In this document: piece after piece, positions 63,710 through 64,000 of the stretch
How the letters are laid out: every line of letters starts with the position of its first letter
Position numbering within the stretch: the stretch's first letter is position 1
From: Prevotella sp.
Lineage (GTDB): Bacteria > Bacteroidota > Bacteroidia > Bacteroidales > Bacteroidaceae
Assembly: GCA_017617615.1 (NCBI GenBank)
Contig: JAFZVV010000011.1
Location: 1-64,000, forward strand
Reading direction: 5' to 3'
DNA: 64,000 nt
Program-made: the position numbers and the translations under genes
The notes under the pieces: model-generated
What the model saw: the letters and a program-made list of their open reading frames with translations, nothing else
Databases searched by the model: none
What the model was told of the DNA's origin: nothing

Positions 63710-64000
63710 ATGAGCAAGTTCGACAACAACAAGACGATACCCCGCTACTCCTTCATCGCCATCATCATCACACTGATTGGCGTCTTGGTGCTCCTGAAAG
63801 CCTTCTACATCATGACCGCCAAGCACGACTACTGGATGGACGTGGCAAAGAAGCAGAAACCCGACAGTCTGGTGGTGAAGCCCAACCGGGGCAACATCCT
63901 CAGCGACGACGGCGAACTGATGGCCAGTTCGCTGCCCGAATACAAGATGTTCATGGACTTCAAGGTCGGTGGCGAGAAGAAAGACTCGCTATGGCGCGAG
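63710..64000 (+). CDS. ftsI: Penicillin-binding protein, FtsI/PBP3 type (partial)
   Basis: Only the first 97 codons are in the window; the frame runs off the right end. A short head, one membrane helix (about 14-36, FIAIIITLIGVLVLLKAFYI) and the class B PBP start KPNRGNILSDDGELMASSL are seen. The transpeptidase part is outside. Starts 6 bases after the ftsL stop. Confidence 0.9.
   Translation, partial: MSKFDNNKTIPRYSFIAIIITLIGVLVLLKAFYIMTAKHDYWMDVAKKQKPDSLVVKPNRGNILSDDGELMASSLPEYKMFMDFKVGGEKKDSLWRE

Overview
The window reads as a chromosomal segment of a Bacteroidales bacterium, most likely Prevotella or a close relative. Supporting signs are the -33/-7 promoters of the form TTTG-N19..20-TAnnTTTG, the general lack of Shine-Dalgarno sequences, NigD-like and DUF4292-type lipoproteins, a PASTA/RluA/Ddl gene order, the dut/TPR/DUF4292/EnvC gene order, and a glycine-lipid (gls) acyltransferase pair. 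I see no insertion sequence, integrase, CRISPR array or rRNA. There is one tRNA gene.

Layout. 0.1-5 kb (minus): an operon of PASTA protein, RluA-type pseudouridine synthase, D-Ala-D-Ala ligase, acyltransferase and NigD-like lipoprotein, with a clear promoter at 4867-4897 and a 19-bp hairpin at its end. 5-9.7 kb: divergent rpmH and efp, then glycosyltransferase, RadC, phosphoribosyltransferase-like protein, DUF59 protein and LpxH-type hydrolase on the plus strand. 9.8-13.8 kb (minus): pta-ackA, then folP-cdaA. 13.9-15.4 kb: murF and tRNA-Pro(CGG). 15.4-18.1 kb: a small AT-rich accessory island behind the tRNA, with a WG-repeat protein and a HigBA-type toxin-antitoxin pair. 18.2-20.7 kb: a promoter-bearing repeat followed by an ECF sigma factor, a membrane protein with an anti-sigma-like N-terminus and a TonB-like C-terminus, and a secreted protein. 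20.8-23 kb: a patatin plus beta-barrel protein.

23.2-35.4 kb (minus) is the most unusual region. It is an RND efflux set (adaptor, inner-membrane pump, outer-membrane factor) in which a 1258-residue secreted protein and a 62-residue peptide lie between pump and outer-membrane factor; a KefB-type antiporter follows. Upstream lies a TPR-transmembrane-AraC regulator. 37.7-40.2 kb holds a lipoprotein, a GNAT enzyme and two paralogous small proteins that share a leader-like N-terminus, with motifs distantly like the 62-residue peptide. 40.4-44.1 kb: two tandem NSS transporters and an HhH protein. 44.2-48.2 kb: VanZ, CYTH, a 46-residue membrane protein, RF2 and a long-chain acyl-CoA ligase. 48.5-54.6 kb: an M20 deacylase, then the EnvC-like / DUF4292 / TPR / dUTPase operon. 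55-56.3 kb: dGTPase. 56.5-61.5 kb: a lipoprotein, then glsA-glsB followed by a beta-helix protein. 61.7-64 kb: the start of the division/cell-wall cluster (mraZ, rsmH, ftsL-like, ftsI), cut by the window edge, with three GTGGGG boxes as the probable MraZ operator.

Shared themes are envelope construction (Ddl, MurF, PASTA, LpxH, EnvC-like, mra cluster, gls lipids) and membrane transport. Three dispersed intergenic repeat families recur; one of them carries an intact promoter in both of its copies. All functional calls rest on motif and context reading; no database search was run.
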